Below are positions 54,197 to 63,631 of a DNA stretch of 64,000 bases, in pieces (within the stretch, counting starts at the first letter, position 1; each line of letters begins with the position of its first letter). Source of the DNA: Amnibacterium setariae (GTDB lineage Bacteria > Actinomycetota > Actinomycetes > Actinomycetales > Microbacteriaceae). The stretch lies in contig NZ_QXTG01000002.1 of assembly GCF_003581425.1 (NCBI RefSeq), positions 806,001 through 870,000 on the forward strand. Direction: 5' to 3'. A model generated the notes under the pieces. That model ran no database searches. It saw nothing but the letters and a program-made list of their open reading frames with translations, and was not told the DNA's origin. A program made the position numbers and the translations under genes.

Positions 54197-54229
54197 CCCT
54201 CCCCGGCCCGGATCCGGGCTGGGGAGGGG
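54197..54229 (-). terminator. leuS terminator hairpin
   Basis: CCCTCCCC-GGCCCGGATCCGGGC-TGGGGAGGG: stem of about 14 bp with a GGATCC-centred inner palindrome, just 8 bp after the leuS stop. It separates leuS from the comEA promoter. Confidence 0.7.
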
Positions 54230-54236
54230 GCGATGG

Positions 54237-56777
54237 TCACTCGGTGGCGATGCTGACGACCTTCGGCGCCCGCACGACGACGCGCGCGATGCGGCGCGAG
54301 CCGACGGACCGCTGCACGAGGTCCGACGCGGTGGCGAGGCGCTCGAGGTCCTCCGCCGTGATCTTCGGCGAGACCTCGAGGCGGTCGCGGACCTTGCCGT
54401 CGACCTGCACGATCGCGGTGACGGACTCCTCGATCAGGAGGGTCGGGTCGGGCTTGCGGAAGCCGGCGAGGGCGACCGACGGCGGGTAGCCGAGCCGCTC
54501 CCACATCTCCTCCGCCGTGTACGGCGCGAAGAGGCTGAGGGCGACCGCGATCGTCTCGACCGCCTCGCGCACGGCGCCGTCGGCCCCGCCGGGGCCGCTG
54601 TCGATCGCCTTCCGCGTGACGTTGACCAGCTCCATGATCCGCGCGATCACCACGTTGAACTTGAACGTCTCCGCGAGGACCGGCAGATCGGCCAGGAAGC
54701 GGTGGGTGTGGCGCCGCAGCGACTCGTCGCCGCTCGACCAGACCACGTCCGGCGCGCTCGTGACGTCCATCGCGAGCCGGAGGGCGCGGTTCAGGAACTT
54801 CACCTGGCCGCCGGGGCGCACGTCCTCCCAGTCGATGGTGTCCTCGGGAGGGCCGGCGAACGCCATCGTGAGGCGGATCGCGTCGACGCCGAAGCGCCCG
54901 AGCTCGTCGGAGAGGCTGACGCCGCCGCGGCTCTTCGACATCTTCGCGCCGCCCGCGAGCACCATGCCCTGGTTCAGCAGCGCGCTGAACGGCTCGGTGA
55001 AGTGGACGTAGCCGAGGTCGAACAGCACCTTCGTGATGAACCGCGCGTAGAGCAGGTGCAGGATCGCGTGCTCGACGCCGCCGACGTACTGGTCGACCGG
55101 CGCCCACTTGTCCGCCTCGGCGGGGTCGAAGGCCTTCGTGTCGTCGTTCGCGGACAGGAACCGGAGGAAGTACCAGGAGCTGTCGACGAACGTGTCCATG
55201 GTGTCGGCGTCGCGCTTCGCGGGCGTGCCGTCGATCGGGTTCGGCACGTTCACCCAGTCGGTGGCCGCGCCGAGCGGCGAGGTGCCCTTCGGCTTCAGGT
55301 CGAGGCCCTCGGTCGACGGCAGGACGACCGGCAGCTGGTCCTCCGGCACCGGGATCTCGGTGCCGTCGGCGGCGTGGATGATCGGGATCGGCGTGCCCCA
55401 GAAGCGCTGCCGGGAGATCAGCCAGTCGCGCAGGCGGTAGCTCTTCGCCGCGCGGCCGGTTCCGGCGGCCTCCAGCTCCTTGATCGCCTGCTCGATCGCG
55501 CGGGTCTTCGACAGGCCGTTCAGGCTGCCGGAGTTCACCAGGCGCCCCTCGCCGGTCAGCGCGACGCCGGTGACCGCGGGGTCGACCGACTCGATGTCGG
55601 GCAGCTCGCCGTCCGGCGGGATCACCGGGATCACGCCGGTCACGGGCTGGAACGTGTCCACCACGACTTTGACCGGCAGGTCGAAGGCGCGGGCGAAGTC
55701 GAGGTCGCGCTGGTCGTGCGCGGGCACGGCCATGATCGCGCCGGTGCCGTAGTCGCTCAGCACGTAGTCGGCGGCCCAGATCGGCAGCCGGTCCCCCGAC
55801 ACCGGGTTGATCGCCCAGCGGCCGAGAAAGACGCCCGTCTTGGTCCGGTCCGTGCTGAGCCGCTCGACCTCGGTCGTCGACTGCACGCGCGCCAGGTACG
55901 CGGCGAACGGCTCGGCGATCTCGGCGGGCTGGCCCTCGACCAGCTCGGCGGCCAGGTCGGAGTCGGGCGCGACGACCATGTAGGTCGCGCCGTGGATCGT
56001 GTCGGGCCGGGTCGTGAAGACGGTGACCGGCTCGTCGCGGCCCTCGATGCGGAAGTCGATCCGGGCGCCGTTGCTGCGCCCGATCCAGTTCCGCTGCATC
56101 GCGATGACCTTCGCGGGCCAGGTGCCCTCGAGCTGCTTCAGGTCGTCGAGCAGCCGGTCCGCGTAGGCCGTGATGCGGAAGTACCACTGCGTGAGCTTCT
56201 TCTTCTCGACGACCGCGCCGGAGCGGTCGCTCGTGCCGTCGGGCAGCACCTGCTCGTTGGCGAGCACCGTCTGGTCCACCGGGTCCCAGTTGACCCAGCT
56301 GTCCTTCCGGTACGCGAGCCCCTTCTCGTACAGCTTCAGGAACAGCCACTGGTTCCACCTGTAGTACTCGGGGTCGGAGGTGTGGAGCTCGCGGCTCCAG
56401 TCGAAGCTGACGCCGTAGCGCTCGAACGACGCCTTCTGCTGCGCGATGTTCGAGTAGGTCCACTCGCGCGGGTCGGAGCCGCGCTTGATCGCCGCGTTCT
56501 CCGCGGGCAGGCCGAACGAGTCCCACCCGATCGGGTGAAGCACGTTGAAGCCGCGCTGCCGCCAGTAGCGCGCGGTGATGTCCCCGAACGCGAACGCCTC
56601 GGCGTGACCCATGTGCAGATCGCCCGAGGGGTACGGGAACATGTCGAGGATGTACTTGCGCGGGCGCTTGTCCTCGGGGTCGTCGGTGCGGAAGAAGCCG
56701 CCGTCCCGCCAGATCGGCTGCCACTTCTCCTGCAGCTGCGCGAACGCGGGCAGCTCGTCGGGCGTCGTCTCGGGCAT
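54237..56777 (-). CDS. leuS: Leucine--tRNA ligase
   Basis: An 846-residue class I synthetase. HIGH is HMGH (55-58) in [22 protein letters not shown] is exact in [22 protein letters not shown] at about residue 605. The editing domain (CP1) lies between, with the threonine-rich [21 protein letters not shown] region. Typical bacterial length. AAGGACC precedes the ATG. A TACAGT (56826-56831) is the likely -10, so this gene has a leader of about 45 bases with a short tandem repeat. No T-box or leucine leader peptide is seen. Confidence 0.96.
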   Translation of the reverse strand: MPETTPDELPAFAQLQEKWQPIWRDGGFFRTDDPEDKRPRKYILDMFPYPSGDLHMGHAEAFAFGDITARYWRQRGFNVLHPIGWDSFGLPAENAAIKRGSDPREWTYSNIAQQKASFERYGVSFDWSRELHTSDPEYYRWNQWLFLKLYEKGLAYRKDSWVNWDPVDQTVLANEQVLPDGTSDRSGAVVEKKKLTQWYFRITAYADRLLDDLKQLEGTWPAKVIAMQRNWIGRSNGARIDFRIEGRDEPVTVFTTRPDTIHGATYMVVAPDSDLAAELVEGQPAEIAEPFAAYLARVQSTTEVERLSTDRTKTGVFLGRWAINPVSGDRLPIWAADYVLSDYGTGAIMAVPAHDQRDLDFARAFDLPVKVVVDTFQPVTGVIPVIPPDGELPDIESVDPAVTGVALTGEGRLVNSGSLNGLSKTRAIEQAIKELEAAGTGRAAKSYRLRDWLISRQRFWGTPIPIIHAADGTEIPVPEDQLPVVLPSTEGLDLKPKGTSPLGAATDWVNVPNPIDGTPAKRDADTMDTFVDSSWYFLRFLSANDDTKAFDPAEADKWAPVDQYVGGVEHAILHLLYARFITKVLFDLGYVHFTEPFSALLNQGMVLAGGAKMSKSRGGVSLSDELGRFGVDAIRLTMAFAGPPEDTIDWEDVRPGGQVKFLNRALRLAMDVTSAPDVVWSSGDESLRRHTHRFLADLPVLAETFKFNVVIARIMELVNVTRKAIDSGPGGADGAVREAVETIAVALSLFAPYTAEEMWERLGYPPSVALAGFRKPDPTLLIEESVTAIVQVDGKVRDRLEVSPKITAEDLERLATASDLVQRSVGSRRIARVVVRAPKVVSIATE

Positions 56778-56787
56778 CGCGGTCCTT

Positions 56788-56809
56788 CGTGTTTCAGGCG
56801 TGTTTCAGG
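56788..56809. repeat. 11-bp tandem repeat in the leuS leader
   Basis: CGTGTTTCAGG occurs twice in direct tandem. On the mRNA it reads CCTGAAACACG twice, 10-31 bases before the ATG. It may be a recent duplication and could change the spacing of the ribosome site. Confidence 0.6.
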
Positions 56810-56919
56810 CGCGGGACAGCTTTCAACTGTAGAGGTCGCTGCAGGTGCGCCCGTCCGCGTACGGGCTGCCGAGCGGGCGGACGGCGCCGTACGCTGGCCG
56901 CGACGACGAAGGAGCGCCA

Positions 56920-57543
56920 CTGGACGCCTGGCTGACGATGCTGCTGGAGCATCTGGCGGAACTCGGCGGATGGCGGTACGTCGTCGCCTTCATCGGCATG
57001 TTCTGCGAGACCAGCCTCTTCGTCGGGCTCGTCATCCCGGGCGACACGATCGTGCTGTTCACCGCGACGGCCGGCCGCGGGTTCGGCGAGTGGCTCGCGC
57101 TCGTCACCGCCGTCGTCTCCGGCTCCCTGGCCGGCGAGACGGTCGGCTTCGTGATCGGCCGGTTCTTCGGGCCGCGCCTCATGAGCAGCCGGCTCGGCAG
57201 GCGGATCGGGCAGAAGCACGTGCTCCGCGCGGAGCGCTGGCTGGACCGCCGCGGCGGCGTCGCGATCCTGGTCAGCCGGTTCCTGCCCGTGATGCACGCG
57301 CTGATCCCGGTCACCGTCGGCGCGAGCCACTACCCCTACCGCCGATTCCTCGCGTGGACCGCGCCCGCCTGCGTCCTGTGGGCGGCCCTCTACGTGTCCG
57401 TCGGGCAGGCCGCCGGGTCCAGCTACCGCGCCCTGGCGCAGGAGCTCCACTTCGCGGGCTGGCTCGTGCTCGGCGGCGTGGTGGTCTTCCTCCTCATCGC
57501 CTGGTTCGGCAAGCGGCTGCTGCACCGCCTCGAGCGGCCCTGA
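56920..57543 (+). CDS. DedA family membrane protein
   Basis: A 207-residue member of the DedA/SNARE-associated family, small flippase-like proteins of lipid carrier recycling and pH homeostasis. Family marks are ETSLFVGLVIPGDTIVLFTA, SLAGETVGFVIGRFFGPRL and FLPVMHALIPVTVGASHYPYRRFLAWTAP, with the conserved Glu, Asp and Arg. The start is set at a CTG (56920): GAAGGAG lies 5 bases before it and TACGCT (56889-56894) predicts a start near 56901. A GTG at 56845 is in front of the promoter; ATG 56938 is the only other candidate but has no ribosome site. Confidence 0.88.
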   Translation: MDAWLTMLLEHLAELGGWRYVVAFIGMFCETSLFVGLVIPGDTIVLFTATAGRGFGEWLALVTAVVSGSLAGETVGFVIGRFFGPRLMSSRLGRRIGQKHVLRAERWLDRRGGVAILVSRFLPVMHALIPVTVGASHYPYRRFLAWTAPACVLWAALYVSVGQAAGSSYRALAQELHFAGWLVLGGVVVFLLIAWFGKRLLHRLERP

Positions 57544-57561
57544 CCGACCGCCGGCACGGCG

Positions 57562-57595
57562 GAGGGCCGGCACCCCTCGCGGAGTGCCGGCCCTC
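57562..57595. terminator. Bidirectional terminator between the DedA and osmoprotectant genes
   Basis: Perfect 12-bp stem GAGGGCCGGCAC and GTGCCGGCCCTC with a 10-base loop between convergent genes. Confidence 0.75.
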
Positions 57596-57608
57596 GTCGG
57601 AGTACGGG

Positions 57609-58565
57609 TCAGAAGCCCTTCTCGGACAGCCAGGCCTTCGCGAGCGCCTGGTAGTCGGGCTTGTCGCTGCCCGACGCCTTCGTGTTCAGGTCGAGCAGGT
57701 CCTCGGTCGTCAGCTTCGCGGAGACGCCGTCGACGATCGACTCGAGGTCGCTGGTGGCCTTGCTCGTCGAGACGATCGGCACGACCTGCTGGGACGCGAA
57801 GAGGTTCTTCGGGTCGGTCAGCGTGACCAGCTTGTTCTGCTTGATGGACGGGGTCGTCGAGTAGATGTCGGCCACCTGCACCTGGTCGTTCAGCAGCGCC
57901 TTCAGGGTCGTCGGGCCACCGCCGTCGTTGATCGCCTTGAACTTGACGTCCTTCAGGCCGTAGACGGACTGCAGCCCCTTGATGCCGTCGGGCCGCGTCG
58001 CGAACTCGGGGTTCGCGGCGATGGTGACGGTGCCCGCCTTCGACAGGTCGGCGATCGAGGTCAGTCCCTTCTCCTTCGCGAAGGAGGAGGTGACGTTCAG
58101 CGAGTCGGAGTCGGCCGCCTCCGCGAAGTCGAGCGCCTTCGCGTTCAGCGTGCCGATCTTCGCGTCGATGCCCGACTTCACGGCGTCGCCCGACTTCGCG
58201 TTCGCCGTCTTGTCCAGGTAGGACAGCAGCGAGCCCGCGTACTCCGGGACCAGGTTGATCTCGCCGTTCTGCAGCGCGGGCAGGTACGCCGCGCGCGCGC
58301 CGATGGCGGGCTTGTACGAGACGCTGTAGCCCTTGTTCGCGAGCGCGCCGCCGTAGATGTAGCCGAGGATCTCGTTCTCGCCGAAGTTCGCCGAGCCGAC
58401 GACGATCGACTTCGCGTCGCCGGAGGCGGTCGCGCCGCCCGATGCCGCGGCGCTGCTGCTGCTCCCGCCGCCGATGCTGCTCGAGTTCGCGCATCCCGCG
58501 AGCCCGAGGGTGAGCGCCGCGGCGACCGCCGCGGTGCCGAGGAGGCCTCGTCGTGTGATGGACAT
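57609..58565 (-). CDS. Osmoprotectant (glycine betaine/choline) ABC transporter substrate-binding lipoprotein
   Basis: A 318-residue lipoprotein. The signal has a twin-arginine (ITRRGLLG) and ends in the lipobox LAGC at about residue 25, so it may use Tat. A Ser/Gly-rich linker follows, then the OpuC/OsmF-type binding domain (VVGSANFGENEILGYIYGGALANKG; ARAAYLPALQNGEINLVPEYAGSLLSYL). Such proteins bind betaine, choline or carnitine; specificity cannot be assigned. Last of four genes. Confidence 0.9.
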   Translation of the reverse strand: MSITRRGLLGTAAVAAALTLGLAGCANSSSIGGGSSSSAAASGGATASGDAKSIVVGSANFGENEILGYIYGGALANKGYSVSYKPAIGARAAYLPALQNGEINLVPEYAGSLLSYLDKTANAKSGDAVKSGIDAKIGTLNAKALDFAEAADSDSLNVTSSFAKEKGLTSIADLSKAGTVTIAANPEFATRPDGIKGLQSVYGLKDVKFKAINDGGGPTTLKALLNDQVQVADIYSTTPSIKQNKLVTLTDPKNLFASQQVVPIVSTSKATSDLESIVDGVSAKLTTEDLLDLNTKASGSDKPDYQALAKAWLSEKGF

Positions 58566-58569
58566 GGTG

Positions 58570-59307
58570 CTAGTTCCCTTCCGAAACAGGTGTCCCGGTC
58601 GGGACCGACAGGCGTCGGCCCCGTGCTGTGGTGGTCCCGCGGCCGCGGGACACCCCGCGCGGCGCGGCGAAGCGCTGGACGACGGCCAGCAGGCCGTCGA
58701 CGAGCAGGGCGAGCACGGTCACGAGGATCGCGCCGGCCGTCATCTGCACGTAGTCGTTGGCGGCGAGGCCGCCGAGGATGAAGTCACCGAGGCTGTTGAT
58801 GCCGAAGTTCGACACCAGGGTCACCGACGCGATGATCTGCAGCGTCGCGCCCCGGAGCCCGCCGAGGATGAGCGGCGCCGCGAGCGGCAGCTCGACGCGC
58901 CGGAGGATCTGCCACTCGGTCATGCCCATCGCGCGGGACGCGTCGATCGTCTGCCGGTCGACGGCCTCGAGCCCGGCGTACGCGCCGGCGAGCAGCGGCG
59001 GGACGCCGAGGAGGACGAACACGAACACGGCGGGCGGCAGGGCGAGCGACACCAGCAGCAGCACGGACAGCAGCCCCAGCGTCGGCACCGCGCGCACGAC
59101 GTTCGCGACGACGATCGCGAAGCCGCGGCCCCGCCCGGTGTGCCCGATGTAGAGCCCGACGGGCAGCGCGACGGCGGCCGTGAACACGAGCGCGAGGAAC
59201 GAGAGCCAGAGGTGGGCGCCGAGCTCCTCGGCGATGCCCGCCTGGAAGTTCACCGCGGCCCAGTGCTCGGGGTCGAGGATCCACTGGATCGCCTGGAGGA
59301 AGAGCAT
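58570..59307 (-). CDS. Osmoprotectant ABC transporter permease 2
   Basis: A 245-residue membrane permease of the BPD_transp_1 type. The EAA-like loop is EAVDRQTIDASRAMGMTEWQILRRVELPLAAPLILGGLRGATLQIIASVTLV. About five to six helices. It starts by TGATG overlap with the first permease; the C-terminal tail of about 30 residues (RGRGTTTARGRRLSVPTGTP) is Arg/Thr-rich. Confidence 0.9.
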   Translation of the reverse strand: MLFLQAIQWILDPEHWAAVNFQAGIAEELGAHLWLSFLALVFTAAVALPVGLYIGHTGRGRGFAIVVANVVRAVPTLGLLSVLLLVSLALPPAVFVFVLLGVPPLLAGAYAGLEAVDRQTIDASRAMGMTEWQILRRVELPLAAPLILGGLRGATLQIIASVTLVSNFGINSLGDFILGGLAANDYVQMTAGAILVTVLALLVDGLLAVVQRFAAPRGVSRGRGTTTARGRRLSVPTGTPVSEGN

Positions 59308-60008
59308 CAGAGGTTCGCCCCCACGCCGCCGGGAACGGCCGTCGCGAGCGTCTTCGCCGCTCGGGAGGTCAGGCGGCGCCCGCGGTTCCACGGCATGAGG
59401 GCCCGGCCGATCAGGCCGATGACGACGTCGAAGACCGCGGCGAGGACGAGCACGGCGACGAGCCCGGTGACGACCTCGGTCGCGAAGCTGCGCTGGAACC
59501 CGTCGGTGAAGAAGCCGCCGAGGCTCGGGATGCCGACGAGGGCGGCGACGGTGGCGAGGCTGATCGTGCTGACCGAGACGACGCGGATCCCCGCGAGGAG
59601 CACCGGGCCGGCGAGCGGCAGCTCGACGCGCCAGAACAGCTGGGGGCCCGAGAAGCCCTGGGCGCGGGCGGATCCGCGCACGTCGGCGTCGACGCTCGCG
59701 AAGGCGTCGGCCGCGGAGCGGACCATGATCGCGACCGCATAGATCAGGAGCGCGATCGTCACGTTGAGCGGGTTGAGGATGGGCAGCCCGAGCACGACCG
59801 GGACGAGCACCACGAGCGCGATGCCGGGGATCGTGTAGAGGACGTTGCCGAGGGTCAGCAGCACGCCGCGGGCGGCGGTCGAGCGGGAGGCCCAGTAGCC
59901 GAGGGGCACGGAGACCACGAACCCGAGGACGATCGCCGGCACGCAGAGCGCGACGTGCGCCAGGGTCGACGACCAGATCAGGTCGAGGTGGCTCCACACC
60001 CAGTCCAT
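59307..60008 (-). CDS. Osmoprotectant ABC transporter permease 1
   Basis: A 233-residue permease with the loop SADAFASVDADVRGSARAQGFSGPQLFWRVELPLAGPVLLAGIRVVSVSTISLATV. About five helices. It is translationally coupled at both ends: ATG overlaps the ATPase stop and its stop overlaps the second permease start (both TGATG). Confidence 0.9.
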   Translation of the reverse strand: MDWVWSHLDLIWSSTLAHVALCVPAIVLGFVVSVPLGYWASRSTAARGVLLTLGNVLYTIPGIALVVLVPVVLGLPILNPLNVTIALLIYAVAIMVRSAADAFASVDADVRGSARAQGFSGPQLFWRVELPLAGPVLLAGIRVVSVSTISLATVAALVGIPSLGGFFTDGFQRSFATEVVTGLVAVLVLAAVFDVVIGLIGRALMPWNRGRRLTSRAAKTLATAVPGGVGANL

Positions 60009-60925
60009 CAGGCGTCGCCCGCCTGGTCCGTCTTGTTCGAGACGCTGCGGGACTTCGGGCCGGCGCCCGCGGCGAGCGCGTCCGCGAGCTCCAGGCGGCC
60101 GCCCGGCGCGGCGATGAGGCCCGCCGGGTAGCCGGCGGCGTCGACGAGCAGCACGTCGTCGCCGGCGCCCCGCTCCTCCGCGGTGAGGCGGCGCTTGCCG
60201 CGCTTCGCGCCGACGAAGTCCGCGACGAAGTCGTCGGCGGGGTTCGCGAGGATCTCGGCCGGGGTCCCGATCTGGGCGACGACGCCGCCGCGCTTCAGGA
60301 TGACCACCTGCGTGCCGAGCAGGAAGGCCTCGTCGATGTCGTGGGTGACGAACACGGTCGTCTTGCCGAGCTCGCGCTGCAGCCGGAGCAGCTCCTGCTG
60401 CAGCTCGTCGCGCACGATCGGGTCGACCGCGCCGAAGGGCTCGTCCATCAGCAGGATGTTCGGGTCGGCGGCGAGCCCGCGTGCGACGCCGACGCGCTGC
60501 TGCTGGCCGCCGGAGAGCTGGCCCGGGTAGCGGTTCGCGAGCGCGCGGTCGAGGCCGACGCGGTCGAGCAGCCCCAGCGCGTCCTGCCGCGCCTTCGCCT
60601 TCGGCGTGCCGGTCAGGATCGGCACCGTCGCGACGTTGTCGATCACGGTGCGGTGCGGCAGCAGCCCGGAGTTCTGCATGACGTAGCCGATGCGGCGGCG
60701 CAGCGCGACGGGCTCGACGCGCGAGACGTCCTCCTCGTCGATGAGGATCTGCCCGTCGCTCGGGTCGACCATCCGGTTGATCATGCGCAGGAGCGTGGTC
60801 TTGCCGCAGCCGGACGACCCGACGAAGACGGTCGTGGAGTGCGACGGGACGACGAGGGAGAAGTCCTCGACCGCCGTGGTGCCGTCGGGGTAGGTCTTGC
60901 GCACGTGTCGGAACTCGATGCTCAT
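60008..60925 (-). CDS. Osmoprotectant ABC transporter ATP-binding protein
   Basis: A 305-residue OpuCA/ProV-like ATPase. Walker A is GSSGCGKTT (36-44), signature LSGGQ (137-141) and Walker B ILLMDEP (157-163), with THD as switch. The C-terminal 60 residues look like a partial regulatory segment, shorter than the tandem CBS domains of osmosensing members, so osmotic gating may be lost. ATG start with GGAAGGGG upstream. First gene of ATPase-permease-permease-binding protein. Confidence 0.9.
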   Translation of the reverse strand: MSIEFRHVRKTYPDGTTAVEDFSLVVPSHSTTVFVGSSGCGKTTLLRMINRMVDPSDGQILIDEEDVSRVEPVALRRRIGYVMQNSGLLPHRTVIDNVATVPILTGTPKAKARQDALGLLDRVGLDRALANRYPGQLSGGQQQRVGVARGLAADPNILLMDEPFGAVDPIVRDELQQELLRLQRELGKTTVFVTHDIDEAFLLGTQVVILKRGGVVAQIGTPAEILANPADDFVADFVGAKRGKRRLTAEERGAGDDVLLVDAAGYPAGLIAAPGGRLELADALAAGAGPKSRSVSNKTDQAGDA

Positions 60926-60958
60926 GTCAAGCCCCTTCCGGTCCGCGTGAGCCCGCTC

Positions 60959-60985
60959 AATATACGGACCGCTCCGGACATCCAA
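60959..60985 (-). promoter_or_regulatory. Promoter and candidate operator of the osmoprotectant operon
   Basis: TTGGAT (60980-60985) and TATATT (60959-60964), spaced 15, on the minus strand: the best two-box promoter of the window. CGGTCCG upstream of the -10 and CGGACCG about 19 bases downstream form an inverted repeat across the -10 and start, a plausible repressor site. It has a ribosome-site leader. Confidence 0.65.
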
Positions 60986-61055
60986 GCGCGCCCCCGGCCG
61001 TCGTGCAGGTTTGTGACGCCCCGTGAGCACGGGAACCGTCTGGAAGACTCGCGTC

Positions 61056-62123
61056 GTGGCCCCATCGACGCGTCGCCCGTTCCGCCGGCGCACGCCGCCT
61101 CCCACGGTCGAGCAGGCGATCGGCCGCGCGATGCGGATCGACAGCGCGGTCCGGGAGTTCCGGGAGCAGCGCGCCCGCCGCCGGGGTCGCGTCCCGCTCG
61201 TCGTGCCGTACACCGGCTACGGCTCGACCTCGTGGGTCCGCGTGCTCGGCCGGGTGCTCATCACGACGCAGCTGCCGTCCGAGTCGCCGCAGGAGTCGTT
61301 CCGCGGCTGGCGCAGCTTCACCGGCATCCCGATCGACGGCGCGCCCGTCCGCGTGGAGATCGGCGACACCGTGCACCACGTCGTCGCGGACTCCGGCGGC
61401 GTCATCGACGTGCGGGTGGCCGTGGAGCTGACGCCCGGCTGGCACCGCATCGTGCTGCGGACCGAGGGCGCCGGCGCCGAGTCGGCCCCGGTCGAGGCCC
61501 CGGTGTTCGTGCTCGACCCCGCCGCGCCGTTCGGCGTCGTGTCCGACATCGACGACACGGTGATGGTCACCGCGCTCCCCCGCCCGCTGCTGGCGGCCTG
61601 GAACACGTTCGTGCTGAACGAGCACGCGCGCACGCCGACGCCGGGCATGGCCGTGCTCTACGACCGCATCCGCAGGACGCACCCCGCGGCGCCCTTCCTC
61701 TACCTGTCGACAGGCGCCTGGAACGTCGCGCCGACGCTCCGGCGCTTCCTCGGCCGGAACCTGTACCCGCCGGGGCCCCTGCTGCTGACCGACTGGGGCC
61801 CCACGCCGGACCGCGTGTTCCGCTCGGGGCGGGCGCACAAGATCGAGCAGCTCGAGCGCCTGTCGGAGGAGTTCCCCGACATGCGGTGGCTGCTGATCGG
61901 CGACGACGGGCAGCACGACGAGGAGACCTACAGCGGGTTCGCCGCCGAGCACCCCGAGAACGTCGCCGCCATCTGCATCCGGCAGCTGTCCGCGGGCGAG
62001 GCGGTGCTCGCCGGCGGTCGCTCGAAGGAGGACCGGCGCGAGGAGACGACCTCGGTCTCGTGGGCCTACGCCCCGGACGGCGGCGGCTTCGCCGTCGCCC
62101 TCGAGGAGATGGGCCTGCTCTGA
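61056..62123 (+). CDS. App1 family phosphatase (DUF2183)
   Basis: A 355-residue protein. The N-terminal part is beta-rich, and the C-terminal DUF2183/App1 phosphatase catalytic domain has the DxDxT site in VVSDIDDTVMVT (about 166-175), SGAWNV-like loop YLSTGAWNVAPTL, and IGDDGQHDEETY. Related to yeast actin patch protein App1, a phosphatidate phosphatase; a lipid phosphatase role is plausible. GTG 61056 is chosen because AAGACT lies six bases before it; an in-frame GTG at 61023 also exists. Confidence 0.86.
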   Translation: MAPSTRRPFRRRTPPPTVEQAIGRAMRIDSAVREFREQRARRRGRVPLVVPYTGYGSTSWVRVLGRVLITTQLPSESPQESFRGWRSFTGIPIDGAPVRVEIGDTVHHVVADSGGVIDVRVAVELTPGWHRIVLRTEGAGAESAPVEAPVFVLDPAAPFGVVSDIDDTVMVTALPRPLLAAWNTFVLNEHARTPTPGMAVLYDRIRRTHPAAPFLYLSTGAWNVAPTLRRFLGRNLYPPGPLLLTDWGPTPDRVFRSGRAHKIEQLERLSEEFPDMRWLLIGDDGQHDEETYSGFAAEHPENVAAICIRQLSAGEAVLAGGRSKEDRREETTSVSWAYAPDGGGFAVALEEMGLL

Positions 62124-62145
62124 GCCGGCGGCCGGCGGGCGGCCG

Positions 62146-63537
62146 TCAGCTCCAGGAGGCCGGGCCGCTGCTGCCCGCCGCGTAGTCCTCCAGCGGCACC
62201 TCGCCCGCCTTCCAGGCGTCGAGGACGGGCTGGACGATGTTCCAGCACTGCACCGCGACGTCGCCGCGGATCGACAGGGTCGGGTCGTCGCCGAGCACGC
62301 CCCGGATCACCTCACCGTACTCGGTGACGGCGCTCTTCGGCAGGCGGCCGCTCACCTCGACCGGCTCGAGCTGGAAGGGCATCTCGCCGCCGCCCGAGGT
62401 GAACTGGAACTCGATGCGCGGCGGCTTGAAGCCGAACCGCAGCACCTCGGCGTGGCCGTCGCCGGTCTGGCCCTCGGGGCGGAACCGCACCGGGCGGTAG
62501 GTGACGCGGATCTCGTTGGCCGGGTCGCCGATCGCCTTGCCCGAGCGGAGGACGAAGGGCACGCCGCCCCAGCGGGCGTTGTCGACCTCGAGGGCGATCT
62601 CGGCGAGGGTCTCCGTCTCGTTCGCCGGGTCGACGCCCTCCTCGGCGACGTAGTCCGGCAGCCGCTTCCCGTCGACCTCGCCCGCGGTGTAGCGGCCGCG
62701 CCGCGACGGGGCGTCGGTGTTCGGGAAGACCTTGCCGCCGGTCCACACGTGGGTCACGGACAGCACCGCGGCGAGGCTGTTCCGGAGGTGCTCGGGATCG
62801 AGGTCGGAGGGCGCCTCGCAGGTGGTGACGGCGAGCACCTGCAGCAGGTGCGACTGCAGCATGTCGCGGAGGGCGCCCGCGGTGTCGTAGTACCCCGCTC
62901 GTCCTTCGAGGCCGAGCTTCTCGTCGTAGACGATCTCGACGCGCTCGATCTGGTCGGCGTTCCAGGACGACTCGAGCAGGCGGTTGTTGAAGCGCGTCGC
63001 GAGCATCGCGAGCGCCGCGCGCTGGCCGAGGAAGTGGTCCACGCGATGGATCCGCTCCTCCGGCACCACCTTGCGGAGCGCCTCGTTCAGCGCGACCGCG
63101 CTGTCGGCGTCGTCGCCGAAGGGCTTCTCCACCGCGAGCACGGTGTGCTCCGGCAGGTCCAGGTCGGCGAGCACCGCGGCGACCTTCGAGACGATCGCCG
63201 GCGGGAGCGCGAAGTAGACGACGAGGTCGCCCTCGACCTCGCCGAGCAGGCTCCCCCAGTCCTCCTCCGACGTCGGGTCCGCCTGCACGTAGCGGGTGGA
63301 GGACAGGATCGCGTCGACCGCGTCGCCCGTCGCGCCCACCTGTTCGAAGGCGCCGGAGATCGTCTCGCGCCACTCGTCGGCGCGGTCCGAGCGGCCGCTG
63401 CCGACCACCTTCAGGCCGTCGACGAGCCGCAGGTCGGACTCGTCGCCGCCCGCGATCAGGCTGCCGATGCCGGGCAGGAGCAGCCGCTTCGTGAGGTCGC
63501 CGCTCGCGCCGAGGATGATCATCGTGGTGGAGGTCAC
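62146..63537 (-). CDS. Glucose-6-phosphate dehydrogenase (Zwf-type)
   Basis: A 463-residue NAD(P)-dependent dehydrogenase of the Zwf family. The dinucleotide motif is ILGASGDLTKRLLLPGIGSLI (8-28), EKPFG lies at 137-141, and the substrate site RVDHFLGQR at 165-173 differs from the usual RIDHYLGKE. It is about 40-50 residues shorter than classical Zwf and is not next to tkt, tal or opcA, so it may be a second paralog or have other specificity. GTG start with TACGCT six bases upstream. The symbol is left open for these reasons. Confidence 0.85.
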   Translation of the reverse strand: MTSTTMIILGASGDLTKRLLLPGIGSLIAGGDESDLRLVDGLKVVGSGRSDRADEWRETISGAFEQVGATGDAVDAILSSTRYVQADPTSEEDWGSLLGEVEGDLVVYFALPPAIVSKVAAVLADLDLPEHTVLAVEKPFGDDADSAVALNEALRKVVPEERIHRVDHFLGQRAALAMLATRFNNRLLESSWNADQIERVEIVYDEKLGLEGRAGYYDTAGALRDMLQSHLLQVLAVTTCEAPSDLDPEHLRNSLAAVLSVTHVWTGGKVFPNTDAPSRRGRYTAGEVDGKRLPDYVAEEGVDPANETETLAEIALEVDNARWGGVPFVLRSGKAIGDPANEIRVTYRPVRFRPEGQTGDGHAEVLRFGFKPPRIEFQFTSGGGEMPFQLEPVEVSGRLPKSAVTEYGEVIRGVLGDDPTLSIRGDVAVQCWNIVQPVLDAWKAGEVPLEDYAAGSSGPASWS

Positions 63538-63543
63538 GCCGGG

Positions 63544-63549
63544 AGCGTA
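63544..63549 (-). promoter_or_regulatory. -10 element of a leaderless promoter for the zwf-type gene
   Basis: TACGCT on the minus strand, 6 bases before the GTG at 63537. Confidence 0.55.
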
Positions 63550-63631
63550 ATGAGCAGCCGCTGGGCGTGGGGTGCGACCCGGCCGGGCGTCCGCGGTCCG
63601 TCCGCCGCGCGGCCGCTCGCGCGGGCGCGCG

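Noticed and set aside
54154-54236. A leuS T-box or riboswitch
   Set aside because: The structured sequence is downstream of leuS and is a terminator; the true leader (56778-56819) is too short for a T-box and has no specifier loop.
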